Shown in pieces: positions 36,240 through 46,545 of a stretch of 64,000 nucleotides of DNA; position 1 is the first letter of the stretch; every line of letters starts with the position of its first letter. The notes under the pieces were generated by a model. It was given only the letters and a program-made list of their open reading frames with translations. It searched no databases and was not told the DNA's origin. Origin of the DNA: Lithobates sylvaticus (taxonomy: Eukaryota > Chordata > Amphibia > Anura > Ranidae); NCBI GenBank assembly GCA_028564925.1, contig CM053026.1, forward strand, positions 595,134,661 to 595,198,660. The letters are read 5' to 3'. The position numbers were made by a program, and so were the translations under genes.

Positions 36240-36475
36240 CATCCGTTGATCCCCGCTGAGTCAGCAGATGACAAGTCCGTCTTTGCACACTGTGCAGAAA
36301 CAGACCTGTCAGATCTCCGCTCTCCTCTATGGGGAGGATTGGATGAAAACAGACCACCTGTCCGTTTTCATCTGATCCGCCAGAAGGATGGAAAATGGGG
36401 TTTCCATCCGTCTGGATTTAGCGGAGCGGATGTCAGCGGACATGTCACCGCTGACATACATCGCTCCACAGAAAC
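36240..36475. repeat. H element fragment
   Basis: Interior of the 34057-34460 subfamily (GTTGATCCCCGCTGAG, GATGAAAAC...GTTTTCATC, GCGGATGTCAGCGGACATG) without either terminus. Confidence 0.55.
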
Positions 36476-36479
36476 TGGC

Positions 36480-36727
36480 GCATGCGGTCTGGAGGTCCGG
36501 CATACCTTGCCGGATCTTCAGAGCTTTGTGACGGAACCAAGGGCTCTTGCGCATCATCATGGCTTCGGGCCAATCACACAACCAGAGCACGTGAACCCGC
36601 AAGAAAGACGGAGGGGGTGGGGGAGGTTGAAGTCCGCTCTCTCAGCAGTGACTGCGGGAGGCAAGTATTCCATAATGATGCAAAATTGTGTTTTATCTTT
36701 TTTTGGTGGGTTTTTGTTACCACTTTA
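36480..36727. repeat. K element fragment with right terminus
   Basis: Ends GTGGGTTTTTGTTACCACTTTAA. The left part is cut by the H fragment. Confidence 0.45.
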
Positions 36728-36728
36728 A

Positions 36729-37105
36729 GGCTCCAGCACACAAGCAGAAAAAAAATGCCACTGCTGATTAACACAGTTGCATGTTATTTAATGTGGGCAT
36801 GTGCATGACGGTACTTATGCACATATTTGATTGCATCTTTCAGGGAAAAATAACAACATGCCCCAAAGCTGCGTTTGGATAGGCGTTTATAAGCACACAT
36901 GTATGCACGTACATGCATACACTAGTCAATATACGTGTAAATTTATTGTAGTGGCTAGAATAAATATCCTAGCCAACAGAATGAGTTTAAACTCAAACAC
37001 ACAAATGCCATATGCCTGTAAACATGCAAATACACAATATTAGAGGCATTTTTTTCCTGCCAAACTTTAGCAGCGCATTTGGAGCATACCTATGTGTATG
37101 AGGCC
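36729..37105. repeat. H-like element
   Basis: TAA then GGCTCCAGCACACAAGC at the left, GTGTATGAGGCC at the right. Interior CATGTATGCACGTACATG palindrome near 36897-36917. Confidence 0.5.
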
Positions 37106-37585
37106 TGAAGGGTGGCTGAACGAGAACCTGTACAACCTTGCTCAGCCCTGGTTTAGTAGACCCAGGACAGTACACCATCCCAGACTGACTACGTTTTCCT
37201 CCAAAGGCAAGCAATATGACTGTCAACATTTGGGACAGGCAATCAAGTCATGTTCCTCAGAATTGTGTGCAGCTGCTAGAAGAGGCGCTCCGAGAATGCA
37301 GCAGTGCCTAGGGAGGATCAAAGTTGCTTTTCAAACACCTCGAAACCCTCAAAATTCAACTACCTTAATGCTGTAGTTCTACATATCAGCAAATTATAAA
37401 TAAGGGGACAACACATTTACGTTTTTAAAGTGTATAAGCAATTATGTCACACCAACAACACAGTTTAGCAGTGATAAAGTCAGTAAGATCATAGCAATGG
37501 AAATGTTCATTTTAGGTGTACTTTAAACATAGGCTTTAAAATGTGTTGTTTGTATTTTTGTTCCCATGAACATATTAAGTCAAAC
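37106..37585. other. Intron, nothing recognised
   Basis: Frame at 37092-37376 has no family resemblance. Confidence 0.45.
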
Positions 37586-38010
37586 TTAAAGCAGAACTAA
37601 ACCCATTGATTTAACAGACACCTTTACATTCAATCCATGCCTTGAAACCCAGTTAAGGCCCTTCAGCAGTTTAGTAACATTTCTGGTGCACTGAGCAGAC
37701 AGTAGGGGGCAGTGTGGTAATTGGTTCAAATCCTAACATGGCTTCTTTCTATTTACACTTTTTTTGTACAAATATTTTTGGAAGCTAAGTGACATTGCAT
37801 TTCCTGTCACAGCTGTTCAGTAACATGCAAACATGTCTTGTGCCATGTGATGAAATGCAGCATTCCTGCATTTTATTGCAGCTCAGTGCACTGCACCTCC
37901 AGGGTGTGTTGCAGAAGGAATAGGACACAGAAAACAATTGCTTTAGGTGTGTCCTAGTGGTGACCTGTGGTTAAAATCACCGGTCATCGGAGTATGTGCT
38001 AGCAGGGCCT
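37586..38010. repeat. K-type terminus, right end not found
   Basis: TTAAAGCAGAACTAAACCC opens a sequence with TAGGGGGCAGTGTG near 37704. The end is not resolved. Confidence 0.4.
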
Positions 38011-38672
38011 TATGGTTAGTATTCAGCACTCAAAAGAACTGTTAAGCCATAAAAAATGGCTGCTGTCAAAGTTGATCACATGTGCAGCACCATAGCAACT
38101 GCAGATCAAACATAGGCTAAGATGGAAATTTTCTTGGCTATACAGAAAAGGACAGGAGGATTTAGTTCTCACTTTACTAGTCAGGGAAAAAATATATTGT
38201 CTGTCTAAAAGTACACAAATTAAAGGCATCGATACCCATTTTCTTGTACAAGCACTAACCTGTAAAAGAAAAAAAAAAAAAAAACTGTAAGGGAAAGGCA
38301 TATGGAGCTAGTATGCACTGCATACTAGCTCATTATGAAATACTTAGCTTCAATCGAGGCATCTGTATCGGATCCCGGTCCTTGACGAGGGAGCTGACCT
38401 TTCCCCCTTGGCGTGTCTTCCAGGTTCGCGGCTCCAGCGCTGTGAGTGGCCGGAGCCGCGATGACGTCACTCCCGCTCATGCGCGCGGGAGTCTTCTTTC
38501 CAACAAGTATCGGCAGCATCCGCCGGACCTTCATCCCGACCTTCAGAGCACATGCGCCTGACGTCAGCAGATGCATGCAAGGTGAATATCTCCTAAACAG
38601 TATAGGTTTAGGAGATATTCATTTTACCTACAGGTAAGCCTTAATATAGGCTTACCTGTAGGTAAAAATGTA

Positions 38673-39462
38673 CCGTATATACTCGATTAGAAGCCGAGTT
38701 TTTCAGCACATTTTTTGTGCTGAAAGTGCCCCCCTCGGCTTATACTCCAGTCAAGCATTTTTCTGCAGAAATCTGTATCTCTGGGCCACTTGGTGCTAGG
38801 AACCCCATATGAAAACCCAGTGGAACCAACACTACAACATATCCAAATTTGGGGTTCCTAGCATTAAGTGGCCCCGAGATACGGGGCCCCAAAGTCGGTT
38901 AGGAAAATATCATTCTCTGCTGCAGAAAAGTACTTGACATTTTCTGACCCGACTTTGCAGGCCCGTATCTCTGGGCCACTTGGTGGTACCCCAAATTTGG
39001 ATATGTTGTAGTGTTGGTTCCACTGGGTTTGCATACCAAATTTGGGGTTCGTAGCACCAAGTGGCCCCGAGATACAGGGCCCCAAAGTCAGTCAACTGTG
39101 TCCATCTGCCGCAAAGTCATTTCGGGACCCTTTGGGTCCAGGGACCCCAAATTTTGGCTGCAGCTAGGGGGCCAAGTTTGAAGTTCAGGGGACCTATGGC
39201 TGCATATGGGCACAGTGAGGCATGCAAATGGGCACAGTGAGGCTGAAAATGGGCACAGTGAGGCTGAAAATGGGCACAGTGAGGCTGAAAATGGGCACAG
39301 TGAGGCTGAAAATGGGCATTGTTGACCCTCTTTTCCACTTCCAGTAGCTGCGCATTTCTCACCCTAGGCTTATACTCGAGTCAATATGTCTTCCCAGTTT
39401 TTTGTGGTAAAATTGGGTGCCTCAGCTTATATTCGGGTCGGCTTATACTCGAGTATATACGC
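38673..39462. mobile_element. CCGTATATACTCGA element, TA duplication
   Basis: Left CCGTATATACTCGA, right TCGAGTATATACGC, with TA at 38671-38672 and 39463-39464. Two 120-bp blocks (38775-38890, 38965-39085) are inverted or nested copies with GGGCCACTTGGTG and AAGTGGCCCCGAGATAC. Near the right end is a short tandem array. Non-coding. TA duplication suggests Tc1/mariner-type mobilisation, not proven. Confidence 0.65.
39205..39318. repeat. 20-bp tandem repeat, about 5-6 copies
   Basis: Unit AATGGGCACAGTGAGGCTGA with a variant first copy. Confidence 0.9.
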
Positions 39463-39489
39463 TAACTGTAGGGTATACAACCACTTTAA

Positions 39490-39949
39490 AGGGCAAACTG
39501 AGGCATGCCCTACTTGGTGTATAACCAAACAATGCATCTAGCTGGTTTCAGCGCACACTAAATTGCTTTCTGACGGCATAAAATCATTGTACAGATTAGG
39601 CGATTTTGTCAGATTAGATGTCACCACACAAAGCAGTCACTCCAAATGGATAAATTGCATTTTGCCCTGTATGTAATATGCATGAAGCAGGAGAATAGGC
39701 TATACCGGCTTATTTAAAGTTCACCTTTCAAGCAAAATATTCACTTTCATAAAAAGATAAAAGTATTTTCTAATGTCTTTTCAGCCCAAGCAATCCCAAT
39801 GTACGAATCTCTCACCTAGTCCATGGCAGCCTTGAATCTGCACCTCTATTTTCAAAACTTTCTGGAGCATTCGGAGCCCTAGATTCCTGTAGCATCATGT
39901 GACCATCCAGGAAACTTCATATCCCATCATGCACTAACATTGCATCACA
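39490..39949. other. Intron, nothing recognised
   Basis: No supported feature. Confidence 0.5.
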
Positions 39950-39957
39950 GAACAGGT

Positions 39958-40092
39958 CAGCAATGGCGAACCTTGGCACCCCAGATGTTTTGGAACTACA
40001 TTTCCCATAATGTTCATGCACTCTGCAGTGTAGTTGAGCATCCTGGGAAATGTAGTTCCAAACATCTGGGGAGCCAAGGTTCAACATCACTG
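39958..40092. mobile_element. hAT miniature element
   Basis: CAGCAATGGCGAACCTTGG at the left and CCAAGGTTCAACATCACTG at the right; flanks GAACAGGT and GAATAGGG agree at 6 of 8 bases, as an old 8-bp duplication would. Arms continue with CCCCAGATGTTTTGGAACTAC. 135 bp, non-coding. Confidence 0.7.
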
Positions 40093-40850
40093 GAATAGGG
40101 TGCGTTTTATCCCTCTGGAGCACGCCTCCCTCATTACTGGTTTCAGAAAGCTCTGCACCACTGGGCTAATCTAAGGCAGTAAATAGGTGGGCGGGAACAA
40201 TTTCCTAGAGGATGAGGGCACGGTGCGGGTGCGTTTTAATGAGACCATCTGCTGAAGAACATCTTCAATCTACTAACAGTAGATGCAGGACGGATACCAA
40301 GAAGACATGGAAGAGTTTTCTATAGAAGAACGCAGCGGCTGCAGTGATGCCGGCTCCAGAACACAGTCTGCTTTTTCTTTTCTACAGAAGATGTACATTA
40401 ATGGTACACTATATTTTCAAAAGTATAGTGACACCTGCCTTTACATGCACATCACCTTAAAAGGAAAAGTCCAGCCAAAGCTTGTTTGGCTGATCTTCTC
40501 CTATGGGTCACAGGAGTGCAATTAGTTTTGCGCTCCTGTGACCCGGTTTCAGCAGAGAGCGGGTTGACGTCCACTCTCTGCTGACGTCACGGATATCAGT
40601 CCAGGCACCGCATCATCACAACAATAAAGTCTGCATCCGCCAGGTGCCTGGACTGACACCCATCTCAGCCTCTCAGCGAGCCACTAAGAGGCTGAGATAG
40701 CCGCTCCATGCCCTCCACAGCTCAGTGCTCCAGTGAGCATGGAGGAGCAGAGCGGAGAGCTGCTGATTGACTGGGACCCCTGTACATGTATGCATGTTCT
40801 GGGCCCCTATATTTTTCACCTCCCATGGGGAGAATTTTTCATTTAGAGTA
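40093..40850. repeat. Intron with a K-like region of stacked hairpins
   Basis: GGGTCACAGGAGTGCAATT pairs with GCGCTCCTGTGACCC (40505-40545). AGTCCAGGCACC pairs with GGTGCCTGGACT (40599-40655). TCTCAGCCTCT.../AGAGGCTGAGA follows. Clear termini were not found. Confidence 0.45.
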
Positions 40851-40853
40851 TTA

Positions 40854-41282
40854 GGCTGGTTTCACACTGGAGCGGTGGGGGCGCTGGCGGTAAAGCGGCG
40901 CTATATTTAGCGCCGCTTTAGCGGCGTTTTAGCGGCGTATTGCGGCCGCTCGCGGGGTGTTTTTACCCCCCGCGAGCGGCCGAAAAAGGGTCAATACCGC
41001 CCACAAACCGCCGCTATAGCGGCGTTTTGCGGGCGGGTTCGGCGCGCTCCCCCATTGTTTTCAATGGGACGGGCGCTATAGGAGCGGTAAATATACCGCT
41101 CCTATAGCGAGCCAAAGATGCGGCTTGCAGGACATTTTTGAGCATCCTGCAAGCGCACCGCTTCAGTGTGAAAGCCCTCGGGCTTTCACACTGAAGGAAC
41201 AGCAACAGCTGTTTCGGGTCGGTTTGCAGGCGCTATTCTTAGCGCAATAGCGCTTGCAAACCGCCCCAGTGTGAAAGGGGCC
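40854..41282. repeat. H element, GCGGTGGGGGCGC subfamily, TTA duplication
   Basis: GGCTGGTTTCACACTGGAGC and CAGTGTGAAAGGGGCC ends, TTA at 40851-40853 and 41283-41285. Very GC-rich with CTCGCGGGG/CCCCGCGAG and AGCGGCGC repeats. It uses TTA where most others use TAA, consistent with a TWA target. Confidence 0.8.
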
Positions 41283-41380
41283 TTAAACAATTAATTTGTA
41301 TTGTATTTTCATTGTATCATGATGTGATTACTTAAAAGTTTGTTATTCTATCTAGAGGGCATGTATACAAAGTCTATATT

Positions 41381-41438
41381 GATAGGTCCTGATGAAGAGG
41401 ACTTTGTCCAAGAAACAGGCTGAGCTGTAAAGACTATC
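41381..41438 (+). ncRNA. Hammerhead ribozyme-like motif (type I, Penelope style)
   Basis: CTGATGA at 41389-41395, stem II GGAC-TTT-GTCC at 41399-41409, GAAA at 41412-41415, stem III CAG...CTG (41416-41418, 41425-41427), then TA. Flanking GATAGGTC (41381-41388) can pair with GACTATC (41432-41438) as stem I with one bulge. The stem II base seems decayed, and two extra A residues separate the expected cut site from stem I, so self-cleavage may be weak or gone. The layout fits minimal hammerheads of Penelope-like retroelements. Confidence 0.55.
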
Positions 41439-42151
41439 ATGTGCATTTCTACAGTAACAAACTCCATTTTTTTTTCGTTTACACAATTGTATTTTATTGC
41501 AATCTATTGTTATATGAATTGAACTTGAAAGTTTGAATCTTATCAATTTTTTATAAATTAGATATTACCAAAATATACTGTGCCTTAAAAGTCCCATACC
41601 ATTACCATTTAAAAAACAAAAAAACGTTTAATAAAAACACGTACAGATTTCCAACATACAATAGAAAGAAAGAAGAAAAGGTGGCCCACGCACGGGACAC
41701 TTAAGTATACACTGTGAAAGAATCAAACCCAATAAAGTGCATGTCACCTTTAAGTAGAAAAGGTGAGGTTCCCTTTTATTTGTGCCATCATGTTCAGCGG
41801 AATTGGCAACTTTTTTGCTCCCACATGTGGCAAAATAATAAACAACTCTGAAGAACAGTATATTGTGGAAAAAATATTTCTGTTTAGCATTTCAACTAAG
41901 AAGGACTACTGCACGTTCAAACACAGAAAATCTTAATTATGCCGTGGACGGCTCTGCTAACCATTTAGACCACACTTTCTGGGACAGCCTCTGTTGGTAC
42001 ATGTGTCTTTGTAGAGGGGTAAGCTCCTATTCACCAGCTGTTTCACAGAAAGTGCTCGTTGGTGGGCCCTATTTCTTCCAGTGAAGTGTGATGGCTTTTC
42101 AAGCACAGAACAAGAGTAAACCCACCATAATATGCCTAGCCACCGTGGGGG
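41439..42151. other. Intron, nothing recognised
   Basis: Between the hammerhead-like motif and the LINE fragment. No supported feature. Confidence 0.45.
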
Positions 42152-44340
42152 TCATCTGCTCAATGAGCAAACCAACATGGAAGACTGTAAAGAAATATCA
42201 CTATGTAGGATAACAATTGCTCCCAAAACCCAGTGATAACTGGCAGGTCCAGAAAATGTGAGTAAAGTCTCCCGGGTTCTCCCACATCTCCAGCACTCTG
42301 GAGGGAAGCTGGAGTTCATTTTATGTAACCTGTATGGGGTATAATAGGCCCGGTGGATCAGCTTAAACTGTATCAAGCAGTCTCTGAGGTAAATTAAGGA
42401 TCGGAATGGAAAGTCCCAGATATCATCCCGGTCAAGTTCCGGGACGTCTTGGAGCCAGCAGGCCCTGAGATTCTCCACGACTGGTAGTGAAAATCTAAGG
42501 AGATGTGAGTATATCTGGGAAGTTGTTTTTTTTTTATACAGTCAAACCTGAGAACATCGTCCAGAGAGGCTTGTATGAGCTGGGGGTCAGAGTGGGAGAA
42601 TTGGCAGGTGAAGGCATGGGAGATATCGAAAGAAATATGATTCTGGGATATTAAATTTAGACCGTAGGAGAGATAGAGGGAGTTGTCTACTATTTGGGAA
42701 ATAGTTTTTATATTAAATTTAGTCCAGGCCTAAGGCTCTGGTAACGTGTAGATGTGGTCTAAATTGGGATTACACCATAGTGCAGTATTTGGGGAACGCG
42801 CTCTTTTGGGATACTGTTCGAGTTTCGGACCAGCTCCCCGTGCCCGGAGAGTGGTGTTCATAGATGGGGTTAGTGCATAGGGAGCACAAAGGGCACGGAA
42901 AAGTAAACATTTTTAAGGCCCTTATTAACTGTACCATGGCTGCTTCAAGTAGCACCGCAGAGTTGGTATCAGGGTTCAGACACCACACCATAGTAATTAA
43001 TTGAGCGGCCAAGTAGTATTTATAAAAGTCTGGGAATGCCAGGCCACCCTGGGAGGCCGGGCGCATCAATGTGGACCACCAGTATCTTGGAGACTGAGGG
43101 CTCCAGATAAAGGAAGAAAACAATTGGTTGAGCCGGGGGAAAAAAGATTTTGGAATCAACTGTGGCGAAAGTCTGAAAAGGTAGGAGAGTTTTGGTAAAA
43201 CCTTCATTTTGATCAAACTGATGCATCCTAATAACGATAGGGGTAGGGACTCCCATGCCTTCAGCTTCAGTCGAACCACCTGGATTATCAGAGACAAAAT
43301 TTAGGGTTATGTAGTCCGTGACCGGTCTAGATATTTCCACCTCAAGGTACCTGAATTGTTCTACCCATAGAAGTGGAAGATCCAGGGGAGCCTTCCTCGA
43401 GCTGCTGGATCAATGGGAAATAAAAGTGATTTGGACCAGTTCCCGTGTAGTCCCGTAAGGGGGGGGGGGGGGGCCTTAAACGCATTTAAAACCTGGAGTG
43501 CACCCTCCAGCGATGGTCCTGCATCATTTAGAAAAAACAGGAGGTCGTCCACATACAGTGCCACCCTCTACTCCAACCAGCCAATCCGCAGCCTCTGCCA
43601 CCGGCTCAATGTCGAATAGAGCTGGAGAGAGGGGGCAGCCCTGTCGGGTACCCCTAGACAGTGAAAAAAGTTAAGAAAGCCCCCCCCCCCACATTAACAG
43701 CCGAAGTAGGGCTTTTGTAGATGGTTTATAGCCACTCTATGGATATTAAAGGGAAACCGATCCTACGAAGGACCTCCCATAAAAATGGGCATTCTACTGT
43801 ATCGAAAGCCTTTTTGACATCCAGCAAAGCCACTACACTGGAGCCCGTATTAAGGTGCTGTGCATGAATATTGGTATGAAAAATTCTCAAATTTATGTCA
43901 GTAGATCTATTATTCATGAACCCAGTTTGGTCAGTCTCAATTTTTCATGGATTTCCATGAGTACTGTAAGAACCCAATGGTGAGACCCACCGGGCCCAAG
44001 GAATTCCCCCCTGGGAAGAATTTATTTGCCTCAAGTACCTCCTCCAGGGTAATCAGTCCCACCAGAGTGGCTCGCTTCTCATCCGACAGCCAGTCCAGAA
44101 CCAAAGGGTCAAGGTGTTCCGCCAGGTCTTTGGGATCAAAATTCTGTGGCAATATGGATGCGTAAAGTGAGCCTGTAAAATTGGCAAAAAGCAACAAGTA
44201 TATGTGCCTGAAGTTAGTCAAAATTTGTCTCAAAAGGGTCTGCAGCGTAGTCTGCAGAGCAGGAATCAACAGCCTCCTGAAGGGAGACAACTGTCGCTGC
44301 CTGGTCTTGATTCTCTTGCTTAAAATCTAAAACCTACAAT
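42152..44340 (-). mobile_element. L1/Tx1-like LINE, ORF2 fragment, 5'-truncated and broken
   Basis: Non-LTR retrotransposons copy themselves by target-primed reverse transcription. On the minus strand, in order: a DEKRATLVGLITLEEVLEA stretch before the RT (43937-44290); LDVKKAFDTVE with PFLWEVLRR, an RT block, at 43726-43917; ALYVDDLLFFL with the catalytic DD, then NWSKSLLFP, at 43361-43564; then KVLPKLSYLFRLSP and FSSFIWSPQSPR (42770-43340); then CWRCGRTRETLLTF (42152-42478), the zinc-knuckle-like tail. These match the Tx1/L1 pattern known from frogs and fish. The pieces are in different frames with stops and G/C runs between them, so the copy is dead. The endonuclease domain was not seen. 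Confidence 0.85.
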
Positions 44341-44442
44341 ACCTAATTATCTCAAGCAAAATTTGAGTCTATCCCACTACCTATAGACTTTAGACATTAG
44401 ATGACTCCTATATTCAGTCATTTTCACTGCCTACAAGGCACC

Positions 44443-44490
44443 CACAGACACCTCTGGATGAAGAAAGAGTGGGGGCGAAACATTCTGTGA
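44443..44490 (+). ncRNA. Hammerhead-like motif, decayed
   Basis: CACAGA (44443-44448) can pair with TCTGTG (44484-44489) as stem I. Between them lie CTGGATGA, one insertion from CTGATGA, and GCGAAAC at 44475-44481. Stem II is poor. Reads as a decayed Penelope-type ribozyme. Confidence 0.35.
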
Positions 44491-44499
44491 CTGTTGCCA

Positions 44500-45378
44500 G
44501 ATATATGGAAAATTCAATAGATAGTCAGGGTGGAAAAACCAAAGCTGCTTTAATGCAGCATTCATACAGCAAAAATATTCCAGCTGTAGCAAGAATGCAG
44601 GGGATTCCTGCAGCTAGACATACAGATGGATGTAGACAGTTGTAGCCGTTAAGCCTGAACAAAGCACTGACCGGCTGATAGCGGCCCTAGCTGTCCACCG
44701 GTGTTCAGATGTAATCACACATTGAGCAATTACCTGTTAGGGACAGATGATCACCCACAGACACAAACCGCTTGTACCGAGGAGCAATTATTTATCCCTA
44801 AACACAGGTAACTGTTGGCTGTACAATTAAATCTGAACAACGGTCAGCAGTTGCAGCCACTATAAAACGATCATTGCTTTTTATAAGCTCAGAGGCCACC
44901 CACCTGTATATTCTGCTGTACAAAAAAAAAAGCTTGATTCTTTCTACAGCTGGAATATTTTTGCTGTGCGAATATGACCCAAGTCTTCTCTTCACCCTAC
45001 AGGAATCAGTGAAGGGAGTAAAGAGTTTAATGGTATAAAATTGCCCTCGTCAGTGTTCTTAACACAAGATGCCATGTCCTAGCAGACATGGCAACATATT
45101 CTGTGAGGTGATTATTCCATCACAATGACATAACATCAAATAAACGTCAGACAGCACCAGTTGTTGGCTGCTGTACACGGCACTGGACAATACTGCTCTT
45201 TACGTTTTCAAGTTCAGACCATTTACCTGTATTTTGTTCTGTCTGTGGTCATTTCGGGATAACTCCTCAATTGCATACAGCTGAAATAGTAAGGGTTGAA
45301 GGAAGGCTGTGTTCCACTGGCCACCCAGAAAAGCACAGCCCATAACAACCTACTGAGAGAGGTAAAAATGGAAAGGTT
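44500..45378. other. Intron, nothing recognised
   Basis: CAGCTGTAGCAAGAATGC near 44580 and GCTGGAATATTTTTGCTG near 44950 echo each other in opposite orientation, possibly the arms of an unresolved fold-back. Confidence 0.4.
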
Positions 45379-45380
45379 TA

Positions 45381-45510
45381 CCGTATATACTCGAGTATAA
45401 GCCGAGTTTTTCAGCACATCTTTTTGTCTTGAAAATGCCCCCCTCGGCTTATACTGAGTCAAGCACTTTTCTGCAGCAGAAAATGACATTTTCCGACCCG
45501 AATTGGCCTG
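45381..45510. mobile_element. CCGTATATACTCGA element, left end only
   Basis: TA then CCGTATATACTCGAGTATAAGCC, TTTTTCAGCACAT and CCCCCCTCGGCTTATACT, as in 38673-38770. Breaks off near 45510. Confidence 0.7.
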
Positions 45511-46545
45511 CAGGATCCCAAAAGATCCACCCTTACATGCATGCTTCCAGGGATAGGACTACCACCCTATATGTCGATCTTAATTACACCGACATGGACA
45601 CCAAACAGAAGGCATGCCTCTGCACTGAAGCGATTAACAGTGGCTCCCAAGGCAACTGAGGAGCATAGGAGAGTTTTTGTTGCTCTTTTAGGATGACTAT
45701 GCACGTCAGCGCAGGCAGTATGCTTAATTCATAGAACAGTGATCACATGACTTATTTACAATTTAAGCATGCCCAATGTGCAGGGAAGTGGCACGCATGA
45801 AGCTGGAGGACAATAATACACTAAGGATAAAATGTAAATGTTTCTACAGTTAAAAAAAAAAATAAAAAAAAAAAAAATCACTTTTTGATCCAATTTAAAT
45901 GTATTTGTTTCAATTTCAATGTGTTTTTTGTAAAGGAAAAAATAAATAAAAAAATGGACGACGTGAATACTAGTTTACATAAAACACTCAACTAGATATT
46001 CAGCTGTCTGTCTGGAGTTCCACTTTAAAGAGCTGCTTTCCACTCTCTGCTGATTTGCGCAGGTCTCGAGTGGACAATGTCAGTGTTTGTTTTTTTATTA
46101 TTTTTGTTTTCATCACCTGTGAGGCTGCCAGCGCCCCTGCTGATTTACAATTTCACCTTCCAATATATATTTATTATTATTATTTTTTTTTTTTTTTTTA
46201 TCAGCCTTGTTTGGGGGGGGGGGGGGGGGGTTTGTGACATTTAAGGGGTCTAATCTGACCCCCGACATCTCCTCTTTGAAACAGGGAAAGGAACTAAGGA
46301 CACAGATTCCCCAGTACCTTTCTCTACAGCCTCGGGTGCACTGACAATGAATGTTGAGGAGACAGAGGCTCCTCTCCATCCATAAACTGAGACATCGTAA
46401 ACACTGATTATGATGCTCAGTTATGAACAAACAGTAATCACTGACTCTGTTCATTCAGTAAAGGAAGGCGCCGGTAAATTACAAATTTACAGGTTCTCCA
46501 TCCTGACAGATCCAGGACAAGGGGGACCAGAGTAGGACACGGAAG
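45511..46545. other. Intron with homopolymer runs
   Basis: A-rich 45850-45877, T run 46179-46199, G run 46213-46230. No gene or recognised repeat. Confidence 0.45.

Larger units (their letters stand above)
38285..39489. repeat. K/S element split by a CCGTATATACTCGA element
   Basis: Left hairpin GCTAGTATGCACTGC...GCATACTAGC, then paired TGACGTCA-like sites, then the TTTAGGAGATATT and TACCTACAGGTAAGCC hairpins. After the insert the family's right terminus appears, TACAACCACTTTAA, ending in TTAA at 39486-39489. The left terminus has decayed into an A run. Confidence 0.65.

Noticed and set aside
42152-44340. Retrovirus or LTR element
   Set aside because: The RT text and tail fit the L1/Tx1 type, and there are no terminal repeats, gag or envelope traces.
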